64,000 nt of DNA. Source: an uncultured Lachnospiraceae bacterium (GTDB taxonomy: Bacteria > Bacillota > Clostridia > Lachnospirales > Lachnospiraceae). The position numbers were made by a program, and so were the translations under genes. Position 1 is the stretch's first letter. Each line of letters opens with the position of its first letter. Location: the NCBI GenBank assembly GCA_900315735.1, contig ONAD01000004.1, positions 56,252 through 120,251 on the forward strand, written 5' to 3'. Below, piece after piece: positions 1 to 8,849 of this stretch. Under the pieces are notes generated by a model. The model was not told the DNA's origin and searched no databases. It saw nothing but the letters and a program-made list of their open reading frames with translations.

Positions 1-430
1 TCAAGTCATCATTAATCATAAGACCGCCCACCTGATATACGGTCTCATTGCTTTCGCTGACATTGCCAAGCTGGGTATAACGGCGAAGCTGGGATTTCAC
101 TCTTGCCACCAGCTCCAGAGGGTTAAACGGCTTGGTCACATAATCATCTGCACCGATGTTAAGCCCTAAGATTTTATCGGAATCCTCGGATTTGGCAGAT
201 AAAATAATAATCGGAATGCTGCTTTCCTCCCGAATCTTTAAGGTTGCCCGGATACCATCCAGTTTCGGCATCATGACATCAATAATCAGAAGATGCACTT
301 CATTTTTCTTAAGCATATCCAGTGCCTGTTCTCCATCATATGCCTTTAAGACATGATAGCCTTCCTGCTGCAGGTAAATCTCAATTGCTTCTACGATTTC
401 TTTATCATCATCACATACCAGTATATTCAT
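1..430 (-). CDS. OmpR-family response regulator, 3' end outside window
   Basis: Two-component response regulator. The first ~143 residues are present. The receiver domain shows the acidic pocket DDD at residues 7-9, the phosphoacceptor Asp51 (IIDVMMP) and the conserved Lys100 (VTKPF). The sequence then enters the linker to a winged-helix DNA-binding domain, and the window edge cuts it off there. The start at 430 is supported by an AGGAGG site about 6 nt upstream. The cognate sensor kinase would be expected further downstream on the minus strand, outside the window. Subfamily (VncR/PhoP-like) is inferred from the receiver only; the target genes cannot be told. Confidence 0.93.
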   Translation of the reverse strand, partial: MNILVCDDDKEIVEAIEIYLQQEGYHVLKAYDGEQALDMLKKNEVHLLIIDVMMPKLDGIRATLKIREESSIPIIILSAKSEDSDKILGLNIGADDYVTKPFNPLELVARVKSQLRRYTQLGNVSESNETVYQVGGLMINDDL

Positions 431-664
431 TTCGTCCTCCTGTCCTTATCTTCTATCTTTGCTGATTTTCGAATACTTCATACTACGAACACATAAACTA
501 CCTCATAATTATCTATAGCGTATCAGATTTTTCTTAATAGGAAAAGCGTACTTTTCTTAAAAAACATTTAAAATTGTGTTATACTATATTAAATTCGTCT
601 CTTTCATAGCATTTTGCTGTGAAAATATCCGTTTAATGATTGATTATTTTTGAAAGGATTATTT

Positions 665-1255
665 ATGAAGAAGCATTATACCTTTATTCCTCTAAAGGAA
701 AAAGATTTATCCTCCTTCCGGAAAGCATTAATCAGCAGCCTGTGGTTCCGCCCCTGTGCCTGCCTGCTTGCCCTGATTGTCATTGGCATCATCGGTTACC
801 GGAAGCTCGCGGTGCTCACCAGTGAGATGCATTTTCTCATTCTCTACGGAATTGCCGCCGGCTTCATTCTCTACCGCATGATAAGAGAGCTTGCCAATCT
901 GCATCAGGTCAGCACCCTGCGCAAATCCAGCCTGCTTCCGTTTATTCATACTGCCAATGAAGACGATACCTTCTATTCCGAGGAATTGTCCGGCGGATTT
1001 ATTATCCAGACTGAGCCGATTAATCTGATGGAAATATCCAATAGCAAAGAAATGCTTGCCGAACTTTCCGCTAACTGTGAAGCACCGAATCCGCTCTTTC
1101 CTTACTTAGAATCCTGCCTGAACAGCAGTGATGAAAAATTAGTCAACAAAGGCGTTATCTATATTGAGATTATCAGAAACCAACTGGAAAAAGGAAATGC
1201 TGATATTCTTGCTACTTATGACAAATTAAAAAATTGCAGGGAGGAACTTCTCTAA
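665..1255 (+). CDS. Small two-helix membrane protein, function unknown
   Basis: 196-residue protein not recognised as a named family. A basic N-terminus is followed by two probable membrane helices (about residues 24-45 and 50-72, a short loop between them) and a soluble, acidic C-terminal domain of about 120 residues. It resembles bacterial SMODS/YcxB-like small membrane proteins only in layout. I start at 665 rather than the in-frame ATG at 650 because GAAAGGA lies 7 nt before 665. The stop codon falls inside the terminator hairpin. It stands alone, divergent from the response regulator. Function unknown. Confidence 0.7.
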   Translation: MKKHYTFIPLKEKDLSSFRKALISSLWFRPCACLLALIVIGIIGYRKLAVLTSEMHFLILYGIAAGFILYRMIRELANLHQVSTLRKSSLLPFIHTANEDDTFYSEELSGGFIIQTEPINLMEISNSKEMLAELSANCEAPNPLFPYLESCLNSSDEKLVNKGVIYIEIIRNQLEKGNADILATYDKLKNCREELL

Positions 1256-1272
1256 AGTCCTTCCTGCAATTT
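1231..1272. terminator. Bidirectional terminator spanning a stop codon
   Basis: AAATTGCAGGGAGGA pairs with TCCTTCCTGCAATTT around a short loop. The hairpin contains the last codons and stop of the 665-1255 gene and sits 14 bp from the 3' end of the convergent 1286-2017 gene, so it probably serves both strands. Confidence 0.65.
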
Positions 1273-1285
1273 GGTTTACGTAGTT

Positions 1286-2017
1286 CTATTTCTTTTTGTT
1301 ATCTTTTTCTTTTGCTTTCCACTTAAAATATTCCGCATCTAAATCTACGGTAACTTCCGGAATCTCTTTCTTTCCTTCTGCCACCTCATCCTGCGGCTCT
1401 TCATCCACTAACGGAATTCCCGCCTTCTTAAAGTATTCCGGATTGATTCGGATTTCCGGTTTGATTGCCTGATAAGGAGATTTCTTTTCTTCCTTCGGCT
1501 CGTTCTTCTCCTTTGCCCGCTCCTTTTCCAGTTCGTGGTTACGCTCTTCAATCAGCTTCAGATATTTTTCCGTATCCACCATATCCTGAAGCTGGCTCTT
1601 AAGTTCTGACTGATTCTCCCGGATAATTCCCTTCTGGGTCTTCATATCATCCTGGGCTTTTTTCAGAATATCCTGAAGAGCATCTGTCGTATCCTGCATA
1701 ATATGCTGTACCCGCTGAAGGGCATCATCCGTATATAATACGGCAGCTGCATAGACATCCTCCGCATTCCGGCTGGCTTTAAAAATCATGGCATCGCCTT
1801 TTTTCCGTGCCTCCCGTTCTGCCTTATCCCTGCTCTGCTGTGTCACTTCATATTCATCCATCATCTCGTAAATACAGGCATTCAGATGATTGAGATGTTC
1901 AAACATTTTCTTCTTCTCAACAATAATCTTCTCTCCGGTATTGTCATAAAGTTCACTTCTGGATATTAATACATGTATATCCCGTAATACCCGCTCCAGT
2001 TTGTCCTGTGTACTCAT
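1286..2017 (-). CDS. Coiled-coil protein, function unknown
   Basis: 243-residue soluble protein with no signal peptide or membrane helix. Residues about 30-170 are rich in Glu, Lys, Gln and Ala with heptad-like spacing and should form a long coiled coil. The C-terminal third is Lys/Glu-rich and ends in EYFKWKAKEKDNKKK. The build recalls DivIVA-like or scaffold proteins, but no DivIVA N-terminal motif is visible, so I assign no function. The start lies 21 nt after the stop of the PurM-like gene, so the two are probably co-transcribed. Confidence 0.75.
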   Translation of the reverse strand: MSTQDKLERVLRDIHVLISRSELYDNTGEKIIVEKKKMFEHLNHLNACIYEMMDEYEVTQQSRDKAEREARKKGDAMIFKASRNAEDVYAAAVLYTDDALQRVQHIMQDTTDALQDILKKAQDDMKTQKGIIRENQSELKSQLQDMVDTEKYLKLIEERNHELEKERAKEKNEPKEEKKSPYQAIKPEIRINPEYFKKAGIPLVDEEPQDEVAEGKKEIPEVTVDLDAEYFKWKAKEKDNKKK

Positions 2018-2038
2018 GATATTCTCCCTTCACCTTGG

Positions 2039-2977
2039 CTATATATATCGTACAATGTCAGAGCCTGTCTCTGCAAGACCTAATTCCACCGGTTCTTCTC
2101 CTGCTGCCTCTAACAGTTCCACTACCCGGTCTGTATCCTTCTCTGCTACCAGTATCAGCATTCCGATTCCCATATTGAAAATATTTCTCATCTGCTCTTT
2201 ACTGATATTTCCATCTTTATGCAGCATATCATAAAGTGGCGGAATATCTTCCTCCCGCTGCTTAATCACTGCACCTGCACTGTTATGCATCAGATTATGT
2301 ACTGCCTTATCAATGCCGCCATGGGCTACCTGTACGCAGGATTTGATTTCTATATTACTGTTTAATAATGCTTCCATTGCTTCCCGGTACATACGGGTCG
2401 GTGCCAGAAGCAAATCTCCTAAAGTTGCTCCCAAAGATTCATAATAAATTTCCATGGAAGTCTTGGTCAGATATAATTTTCTCCGGGCTGCCACATAGCC
2501 ATTGTTATGAAGTCCATTGGATGGAAGACCAATAATAACATCTCCAGCTTTCACCGGTGCTATTCCTATTTTCTTCTTTTTCTCTACGACGCCGGCAATA
2601 AAGCCCACCAAATCGTACTGGTCATAAGAGAAAATATCGGAAAGCTCCTTAATCTCACTTCCGGCATAGGTTACATTTCCCTGCCGGCAGCCATTTTCCA
2701 TGCCTTCTTCCATGTCCCGGATATATTCGAATTTGGGACGGGCACAGGAAATGTTATCATAGAAGAGAAGCGGCTTTGCTCCCATGGCATACATATCGTT
2801 GATGCAGACTGCCGCACAGTCATAGCCTATGGTGTCAAATCTTGACATTTCCGATGCCAGCAGCAATTTACCACTTACCGCATTGGTTCTTGATACCAAA
2901 AGCGGCTCATCATATTTCAGAAACTCTCCCAAAGGTATTTCATTTGTCAATTCTTTTAAGTCAAATTTATCTCGCAC
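2039..2977 (-). CDS. AIR synthase (PurM)-related protein, divergent
   Basis: 312-residue member of the PurM/HypE/SelD ATP-binding superfamily. Similarity to PurM (phosphoribosylformylglycinamidine cyclo-ligase) is clear: DTIGYDCAAVCINDMYAMGAKPL, the GCRQ segment, YDLVGFIAGVVEK, GDVIIGLPSNGLHNNGY, LLAPTRMY and FNMGIGM all align with PurM blocks. However, it is about 30 residues short at the N-terminus. The PurM blocks TDGVGTK, GGETAEMP and HxTGGG are replaced by TNAVSGK, AGSEIKEL and VAHGGI. It is therefore probably a paralogue with a different or lost activity, not the purine pathway enzyme. It is also away from any pur operon. Confidence 0.75.
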   Translation of the reverse strand: MRDKFDLKELTNEIPLGEFLKYDEPLLVSRTNAVSGKLLLASEMSRFDTIGYDCAAVCINDMYAMGAKPLLFYDNISCARPKFEYIRDMEEGMENGCRQGNVTYAGSEIKELSDIFSYDQYDLVGFIAGVVEKKKKIGIAPVKAGDVIIGLPSNGLHNNGYVAARRKLYLTKTSMEIYYESLGATLGDLLLAPTRMYREAMEALLNSNIEIKSCVQVAHGGIDKAVHNLMHNSAGAVIKQREEDIPPLYDMLHKDGNISKEQMRNIFNMGIGMLILVAEKDTDRVVELLEAAGEEPVELGLAETGSDIVRYI

Positions 2978-3038
2978 TTTCTAACTTCTCCAAACTTTTT
3001 TCATCTGTTCTATAGCATACCACACTTCCACTCATGTG

Positions 3039-4988
3039 TTAACTTTTTTTCAATTTTCTTCTGCGGATGCGGCGTACAACTTTCACAATCAGTACGATGA
3101 TCAGAATCAGAATAAGGAGTGCCACAAGAATAACGCCCACAATCATTGCCGCATATTTATTTGGATTTTTCAGTCTTGCGCCAAGGCTCTTATCATTGTC
3201 TACCACCTTGCGGTCATGAAGTTCATTGTAGTATTCCGGCACCTCTGCAATACCATTTTCTCCCTCTTCAAAGGATTCCATATAGCGGGCAATGGATACC
3301 CATGCCTTTAACTCCTGGTCACCATTGTAAATGATGCAGTCTTCAAAATCTTCTACCGTACTTCCATCCGCGTACTTTGGCACAATAGAAAGCAGTCCGT
3401 ATGACATATCCGTTACTGCACTGAGCATCTGACCGCTGTAAAGGTCGGATACTACACAGTATAATTTGTCATCCTCGATTTCTTCTCTCTTATCATCCTT
3501 CGTCAGATATACGTCGGTTACCCGGTTTAATATCAGGCGGTTCGGGTTATAGGTCATATTCAGTCCGGAGCAGTAAAGTCTCGCCGTTGTCATATAATCG
3601 GAAATGGAAGCATCAATCTCTGCTGCCGTCTTTAATTCTTTTCCGGTCAGGTATACCTTAATCAACGGATAACCTGGCACGCCGTCTGCCCCGATTCCAA
3701 GGGAGAAGGAGTTAAAGACATCTGTTACCGTAACATCCCCCGGCACATAAGTATCACGGACAGTTCCGCTTGGCACAACCGCCACATCGATTTCTTCGCC
3801 ATCATAATCCTTCGTATGAGTTGCCCCGTAAATATAGGCATCCGCCATAATATCTCCCAGATTATGCTCCGTATGGTCTGTATACAAATCATCTACCGTT
3901 GCAAATTCATACTCATTTTCACACAATACTTCAGATGCGGTATAACCAAACTGCTTCAAATAGGTATCATCAATATTGGCTTCAAAGGTATCTATCTTCT
4001 CCTGGGTTGCCTCATCTGCCTCAATATCCGGGCGAATCGGAATCAGGTTATAGTCCTCTACTTCCCAGCGTCCTTCCGCATTCTGGGAAAGGTGCATAGT
4101 TCCCACATTAATGCCATACTCTCCGGCAGATACAATAGCTGTATTTCCTTCGATAATCGGCTCCTCCAATGTCGTATGGGTATGTCCGCTGATGATGACA
4201 TCCAGCTCCGGCACTGCCTTGGCAAGAAGCTCATCCTCGGATTTCTTCGGGTCTTCATTGGTTCCACTGTGGGAAAGGCAGACAATCATGTCCACATCTT
4301 CTTTTTCCTTTATATCTGCCACTGTTTCCTTTACTGCCTCAATTGGGTCTTCAAACTCAAGGGCACAGGTCGGTGCGCAGGAAAGAGAATCCTTACCGAA
4401 TACTCCAAGCAATGCAATTTTTACACCGCCCTTTTCGATGACTTCATAATCCTTTACGCCATAGTTATCAAAGGCATCTTTTAAAAGCTGTCTCTCATCA
4501 TTCATCTCTGACCAGTCAATGTTACAGACCAGCAGAGACGGCACCACATCACCGCTGGATGCTGCTGTGTCAAGCATCTGTGCTAAGCCTTTGCTTCGAT
4601 AATCAAATTCATGGTTTCCGAAGGTTGTTGCATCATAGCCAAGATAGCCCAACATCCGAAGCTCGGATGCCTCTTCTTCATAAACGGTCTGGAACAGCGT
4701 TCCCATGGAAAAATCTCCGCCGTCCACTACTAGCGTATCCGGATTTTCTTCCTTCTTCTCATCAATGACTGTTTTGATTCGTGCAAATCCGCCTGCTTCC
4801 ACATTTTCTCCATCTACTACCGTACGGAAGCTGTTCAAATGGGAATGGGTATCATGGGTAAATACGATATCCACCGACTTCGGCTTTTCTTCTGCTGCGG
4901 ATGCTGTTGTTACCTGCAGACTGCATACCCCCATGCATGCTGCCAGTAATAATGCCTGTAGCTTTGCTCTTATTTTTTGTCCCCTCAT
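3039..4988 (-). CDS. Membrane-anchored 5'-nucleotidase / 2',3'-cyclic phosphodiesterase
   Basis: 649-residue exported phosphoesterase of the UshA/YfkN type that probably releases phosphate and nucleosides from extracellular nucleotides. Features in order: signal peptide (about 1-31, ending ASA), metallophosphatase domain with FTHDTHSH, DGGDF, GNHEFD, SHSG and SGHTHT metal ligands, 5'-nucleotidase C-terminal domain (about 350-540, GDIMADAYIYG and YPLIKVYLTGKEL), then a C-terminal membrane helix (about 612-635) followed by a basic tail. The tail helix takes the place of an LPXTG anchor, so the enzyme should face outward from the membrane. GGAGAAC precedes the ATG. It is monocistronic, with a structured repeat upstream. 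Confidence 0.9.
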   Translation of the reverse strand: MRGQKIRAKLQALLLAACMGVCSLQVTTASAAEEKPKSVDIVFTHDTHSHLNSFRTVVDGENVEAGGFARIKTVIDEKKEENPDTLVVDGGDFSMGTLFQTVYEEEASELRMLGYLGYDATTFGNHEFDYRSKGLAQMLDTAASSGDVVPSLLVCNIDWSEMNDERQLLKDAFDNYGVKDYEVIEKGGVKIALLGVFGKDSLSCAPTCALEFEDPIEAVKETVADIKEKEDVDMIVCLSHSGTNEDPKKSEDELLAKAVPELDVIISGHTHTTLEEPIIEGNTAIVSAGEYGINVGTMHLSQNAEGRWEVEDYNLIPIRPDIEADEATQEKIDTFEANIDDTYLKQFGYTASEVLCENEYEFATVDDLYTDHTEHNLGDIMADAYIYGATHTKDYDGEEIDVAVVPSGTVRDTYVPGDVTVTDVFNSFSLGIGADGVPGYPLIKVYLTGKELKTAAEIDASISDYMTTARLYCSGLNMTYNPNRLILNRVTDVYLTKDDKREEIEDDKLYCVVSDLYSGQMLSAVTDMSYGLLSIVPKYADGSTVEDFEDCIIYNGDQELKAWVSIARYMESFEEGENGIAEVPEYYNELHDRKVVDNDKSLGARLKNPNKYAAMIVGVILVALLILILIIVLIVKVVRRIRRRKLKKS

Positions 4989-5058
4989 ATTGTTCTCCTT
5001 TGTATTTTATTTTTTGTTGACCGGGTTATCAGGTGGATTTCGTTAGCAGAATTCGGTT

Positions 5059-5286
5059 GCTTCCGTCTGTCCGGCTGCTATCGATACCCACATTCCGTCA
5101 GCAAAGGACTCTAAGAATTTCGTTATACAAATTATATAATACGGCAACCGGCGCAAATTCACATCCATGTTCATCTGCGCCTCGCCGGCACTTCCCTGTG
5201 CCGGCGTTGCCAGCTTCTTCCGAAATTCCAAGAGTCCCTAACTGACTGCATAAATGGTATCTATATGCAGTCGAACCGCCGGAAGT
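5059..5286 (+). repeat. Structured dispersed repeat, family 1, copy A
   Basis: 228-bp element between the 5'-nucleotidase and the DUF362 gene. The outer arms (5059-5122 and 5221-5286) form a long imperfect inverted repeat, with inner portion AGGACTCTAAGAATTTCG against CGAAATTCCAAGAGTCC. The centre has GGCAAC (5143-5148) pairing with GTTGCC (5206-5211). These enclose GGCGCA/TGCGCC (5150-5155, 5176-5181) with a loop containing ACATCCATGTTCATC, and GCCGGCAC/GTGCCGGC (5184-5191, 5198-5205). The same fold recurs at 20.0-20.2 and 62.7-62.9 kb with compensatory changes. Small reading frames inside it are not credible genes. Confidence 0.85.
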
Positions 5287-5392
5287 ATCCCGCAAAACTC
5301 TCGCCATAATAACTCTGTCCCAAAATCACTCTACCACTAAATAATTTTGTCTCGAAATATCTCTGCCTCTAATCACTCCCGCAACAAAATAA

Positions 5393-6502
5393 TTAAATCT
5401 GAATTAGTTCGTAGTTCCGGGTTCCAAGTCCGATTTTCTCTGCATGCTCAACGCAGGATTCCCAGTTGGTATCCGGGTGCACCATATGGAAATGGTCTTT
5501 CTCATGGACATGCTGCATCTGTTCTTCCAATACGCTGCCGTGTACTACCGGCTGCTTATTGCAGGCATCCGCACAAGCCATGTCCAGTGCTACCGGGTCG
5601 AAGGATGCAAACATTCCTACGTCCGGGATGATTGGAATATCATTTTCTGCATGGCAGTCACAGTTTGGTGACACATCACATACCAGCGAAATGTGGAAAC
5701 ACGGGCGGTTCTGACAGACTGCTTTGGAATACTCTGCGATCCGGTAATTCAAAAGATTGGAGGCATCCCAGTTGGTTGGATTGACTGCATCCTTCGGGCA
5801 TACGCCGATACATCTGCCACAGCCCACACATTTATTTTCATCAATACTTGCCTTGCCATCTGCCACATGTGGTGCATCATGGGCACAGATTCTTACACAG
5901 GCTCCGCAGCCTACGCACAGACTCTGGTCTACTGCCGGTTTGCCGGAGCAATGCATTTCCATCTTGCCGGCACGGGAACCACAGCCCATTCCGATATTTT
6001 TTAAAGCGCCGCCGAATCCTGCTCCCTCATGTCCTTTAAAATGTGTCAGGGAAATAAATACATCCGCATCCATTACGGCTCTTCCGATTTTGGCTTCCTT
6101 CACATATTCTCCGTCTACCGGAACCAGTGCTTCGTCTGTTCCTTTCAGTCCATCTGCGATAATGACATGGCATCCGGTGGAAAATGGTGTGAATCCGTTT
6201 TCGTATGCGGTATCCATGTGGTCTAACGCATTCTTTCTACTACCTACATAAAGGGTATTGCAGTCCGTAAGAAATGCTTTTCCGCCGCATTCCTTTACCA
6301 GATCCACCACTACTTTGGCATAATTCGGACGCAAAAATGCGAGATTTCCCAACTCTCCAAAATGAATCTTGATTGCTGCATATTTGTCTTCAAAATCAAT
6401 ATTTTTCATTCCTGCTGTAATGCAAAGACGGCGCAGCTTCTGCAATAAATTTTCTGAGCCGCTGGTCTTAAAACTGGTATAGTATACTTTGGACGCTTCC
6501 AT
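5393..6502 (-). CDS. DUF362 protein with two [4Fe-4S] clusters
   Basis: 369-residue cytoplasmic iron-sulfur protein. The DUF362 part (about 20-185 and 280-360) carries AAIKIHFGE, FKGHEGAGFGGALKNIGMGC and DPVALDMACADAC. A bacterial-type ferredoxin insert (about 190-245) has the motifs CVGCGACVRICAHD and CVGCGRCIGVCPKD, enough for two [4Fe-4S] clusters. Such proteins occur throughout anaerobic Firmicutes and are presumed electron carriers or oxidoreductases of unknown substrate. A perfect AGGAGG lies before the ATG at 6502. It appears to be a single gene. Confidence 0.88.
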   Translation of the reverse strand: MEASKVYYTSFKTSGSENLLQKLRRLCITAGMKNIDFEDKYAAIKIHFGELGNLAFLRPNYAKVVVDLVKECGGKAFLTDCNTLYVGSRKNALDHMDTAYENGFTPFSTGCHVIIADGLKGTDEALVPVDGEYVKEAKIGRAVMDADVFISLTHFKGHEGAGFGGALKNIGMGCGSRAGKMEMHCSGKPAVDQSLCVGCGACVRICAHDAPHVADGKASIDENKCVGCGRCIGVCPKDAVNPTNWDASNLLNYRIAEYSKAVCQNRPCFHISLVCDVSPNCDCHAENDIPIIPDVGMFASFDPVALDMACADACNKQPVVHGSVLEEQMQHVHEKDHFHMVHPDTNWESCVEHAEKIGLGTRNYELIQI

Positions 6503-6682
6503 ACGGTTTCCTCCTTGTTTTTACTTGTTTTTTACACACTTTTTATACTTCATATCATAATATAATCTGCCGCTTTTTTCAATAAAACGCAGGCTGTTTT
6601 GTATCTTTGTGCGTTTCGCAAGTCAGTGCTATACCCGCCAGATCTGCATGTAAATGTGAAATCTTTTTCTCGCTACCCGCGT

Positions 6683-6745
6683 AAAAAAGCAGCGTCCGGT
6701 TTTTGGGAATAGGACTTTTGCTTTTCCTCAACCGTGACGCTGCTT
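6683..6745 (-). terminator. Terminator of aspA
   Basis: On the minus strand GAAGCAGCGTC pairs with GACGCTGC across a loop of about 35 nt and is followed by six T. It lies 19 bp beyond the aspA stop. The long loop makes it less certain than the other terminators here. The sequence after the T-tract, ACGCGGG, resembles the post-terminator motif seen at 28.6 and 33.4 kb. Confidence 0.55.
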
Positions 6746-6763
6746 CTGCTCTTTTTCTATGGG

Positions 6764-8176
6764 CTACATTGCCTTTCTCTGTTCAAAATGTACTTCTGTC
6801 ATCATTTCCGGATTCAGCACATGCTCCAAATCTGCTTCGCTCATCAGCTTACGTTCCAGAACGATTTCCCTTACGCTTTTGTTTTCCCGCAGTGCGGTCT
6901 TTGCGATGTCCGCAGATTCCTTATATCCAAGATACGGACAAAGTGCTGTGGAAATGCCAACACTCTTATCCACCAGACTGCGGCAGTGTGCCTCATTGGC
7001 TGTGATTCCATGTATACAATTCTTTGTCAGTGTCTCAACCGCTTCTTTTAAGGTGTCGATGGAATCAAAGAGACTGTAGAATACCACCGGCTCAAAAGCA
7101 TTCAGTTCCATCTGTCCAGCCTCTGCTGCCATGGTAATTGCAGTGTCATTTCCAATGACGTGGAACGCTACCTGGCTTACCACTTCCGGAATAACCGGAT
7201 TTACTTTACCCGGCATAATGGAAGAACCGTTCTGTCTTGCCGGAAGGTTAATTTCTCCAAGCCCGGTTCTTGGTCCGGAGGATAACAGTCTTAAATCATT
7301 ACACATTTTTGAAAGGTCCACGGCACATGCTTTCAGTGCACCGGATACCATGACGAATCCATCCAGATTCTCTGTGGAATCGAATAAATCCTCTGCCTGT
7401 TTCAGTGGATAACCGGTTATTTTTGCCAGAGTCGGCACTACATTGGATAAATATGCCGGAGAAACATTGATGGCTGTTCCGATTGCAGTTCCGCCCAGAT
7501 TCACCGTAAACATTTCACGTCTTACTTCTTTTAACCGGTCATAATCACGTTTTACCATGGTTGCATAAGCATGAAAGGTCTGTCCGAGGCGCATCGGCAC
7601 TGCATCCTGAAGCTGTGTTCTTCCCATTTTTAAGATTCCGTCAAATTCTGCCGCCTTAATCCGAAGCTCCCGCTCCAGTCCATCCAGCTCCGCCAGCAGC
7701 GGTTTTAACAGTTCCAGTACCGTAAGTTTTCCGGCGGTTGGGATTACATCATTGGTAGACTGTGACATATTCACATGGTCATTCGGATGAATCCGGCTGT
7801 AATCACCTTTTCTTCCACCCATCCATTCATTGGCACGGTTTGCCAGTACTTCATTCATGTTCATGTTGGCACTGGTTCCGGCGCCGCCCTGAATGGCATC
7901 TACAATAAATTCATTGGCAAAACATCCACGAATCACTTCATCGCAGGCTCTTATAATTGCTTCTGCTTTATCTGCCGGAAGAGTCAGCGCATTCCGATTG
8001 CTCTGTGCCGCTGCCTTCTTTACTTTTGCAAGGTTACGGATAAATGCAGGATGCAGACGCTGTCCTGTGATTGGAAAATTCTGCTTTGCACGTAAAGCCT
8101 GTACGCCATAATAAGCCTCTTTCGGCACTTCCATTGTTCCAATTGAATCGGATTCCATACGCATTTCTTCTGTCAT
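6764..8176 (-). CDS. aspA: Aspartate ammonia-lyase (aspartase)
   Basis: 470-residue enzyme converting L-aspartate to fumarate and ammonia. It belongs to the class II fumarase/aspartase superfamily. The family signature GSSIMPGKVNPV is present near residue 315, with the active-site regions SQSTNDVIPTA (near 140) and GRTQLQDAVPMRLG (near 190). The N-terminus MRMESDSIGTMEVPKEAYYGVQ is typical. I start at 8176, not at the upstream in-frame ATG (8239), because GAGAGGGAAAC lies just before it. The long leader holds a strong hairpin at 8239-8277. An Lrp-type regulator is divergently placed upstream and may control it. Confidence 0.95.
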   Translation of the reverse strand: MTEEMRMESDSIGTMEVPKEAYYGVQALRAKQNFPITGQRLHPAFIRNLAKVKKAAAQSNRNALTLPADKAEAIIRACDEVIRGCFANEFIVDAIQGGAGTSANMNMNEVLANRANEWMGGRKGDYSRIHPNDHVNMSQSTNDVIPTAGKLTVLELLKPLLAELDGLERELRIKAAEFDGILKMGRTQLQDAVPMRLGQTFHAYATMVKRDYDRLKEVRREMFTVNLGGTAIGTAINVSPAYLSNVVPTLAKITGYPLKQAEDLFDSTENLDGFVMVSGALKACAVDLSKMCNDLRLLSSGPRTGLGEINLPARQNGSSIMPGKVNPVIPEVVSQVAFHVIGNDTAITMAAEAGQMELNAFEPVVFYSLFDSIDTLKEAVETLTKNCIHGITANEAHCRSLVDKSVGISTALCPYLGYKESADIAKTALRENKSVREIVLERKLMSEADLEHVLNPEMMTEVHFEQRKAM

Positions 8177-8238
8177 GATGTTTCCCTCTCTCTTTCTTAT
8201 TTTTGTTTTAACTCTTCTTACGGACGCCCGGCAACGCA

Positions 8239-8277
8239 AATGGCGTCAAGACAGTCTTATCCTGTCCTGACGCCATT
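8239..8277 (-). promoter_or_regulatory. Hairpin in the aspA leader
   Basis: AATGGCGTCA-GACAG pairs with CTGTC-TGACGCCATT (one bulge each side) about 60 nt upstream of the aspA ATG. There is no T-tract after it on the minus strand, so it is not a simple terminator; an mRNA-stabilising or regulatory role is possible. Confidence 0.5.
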
Positions 8278-8569
8278 GTCACAAGGGTTTGTTTTCAATT
8301 TTTATTTTTTTGTTTTTTAGTTCTGTCAAAGACTAGCACTCTTTGACCAGAAGGTAAATAGTTTTAAGTTAAAACGTGCTTTATATTTGTTTTTGGTGTG
8401 TTTTTGATTAATTATTTTAATATTGTTTGTTGTTTTCTTTATTTTCTTAAGTGTCTGTCTTTTCAGAGAAATACATTTGTGATACAATGAGTGAAAATAA
8501 ATCAACATACTAAGATAGCGAAATAAGTAGCAACATGATTCAGTCAAAATCCGGGCAATGTATACAGCA

Positions 8570-8663
8570 AAATATTCTCCTGCCTCTGCGCAGATATGTA
8601 TTCCACGGCAAGGGGCACTAACCGTGTCATAAATATATCTGCCCGCAGAGGCAGGAGGATATT
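8570..8663. repeat. Family 1 repeat, internally deleted copy D
   Basis: A 94-bp hairpin: CTCCTGCCTCTGCG (8577-8590) pairs with CGCAGAGGCAGGAG (8644-8657), continued by CAGATAT/ATATCTG and CACGG/CCGTG. The apex holds GCAAGGGGCACTAA, identical to the inner-arm sequence of copy C (62719-62732). In complete copies the left arm ends CAAGGGGCACTAAG and the right arm begins TGCCCCTAAC. The fused apex here is what remains if the central domain is deleted. It lies in the aspA/lrp intergenic region. Confidence 0.6.
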
Positions 8664-8694
8664 TTTGCAACTACACGCAATTGATATTCATTGG

Positions 8695-8805
8695 CTACAA
8701 AATTTTATATATTATTTTATCTGCTATTTCAGATGCTATTTTATTTGTTATTTTATTTGCTATTTCATTTGTCATTTTTCAGCATTTTATTTGCAGATAA
8801 ATTCA
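8695..8805. repeat. AT-rich imperfect tandem repeat upstream of lrp
   Basis: About seven imperfect copies of a TTTTATTTGCTATTT-like unit lie between the hairpin repeat and the Lrp gene. Some reading frames cross it but it looks non-coding. It may contain the lrp promoter; no clear -35/-10 pair stands out. Confidence 0.55.
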
Positions 8806-8849
8806 TTTTTTACATCAACTGTATTTTTCAGGAAACGAAAGGAGCCTCT

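Noticed and set aside
3816..4484. 222-codon open frame antisense to the 5'-nucleotidase
   Set aside because: Shadow of a strongly conserved gene; its translation resembles no protein.
5059..5286. Family 1 element as an ordinary MITE
   Set aside because: Not excluded, but no target-site duplication is seen at any copy, and the compensated central stems and invariant loop are more than terminal repeats need.
5043..5307. Two small minus-strand open frames
   Set aside because: They lie inside repeat copy A, whose variation follows base pairing, not codons, and neither has a ribosome site.
8326..8670. 114-codon open frame on the minus strand between aspA and lrp
   Set aside because: It covers the copy D hairpin and AT-rich DNA, and its Lys/Asn/Ile-rich end looks like a chance frame.
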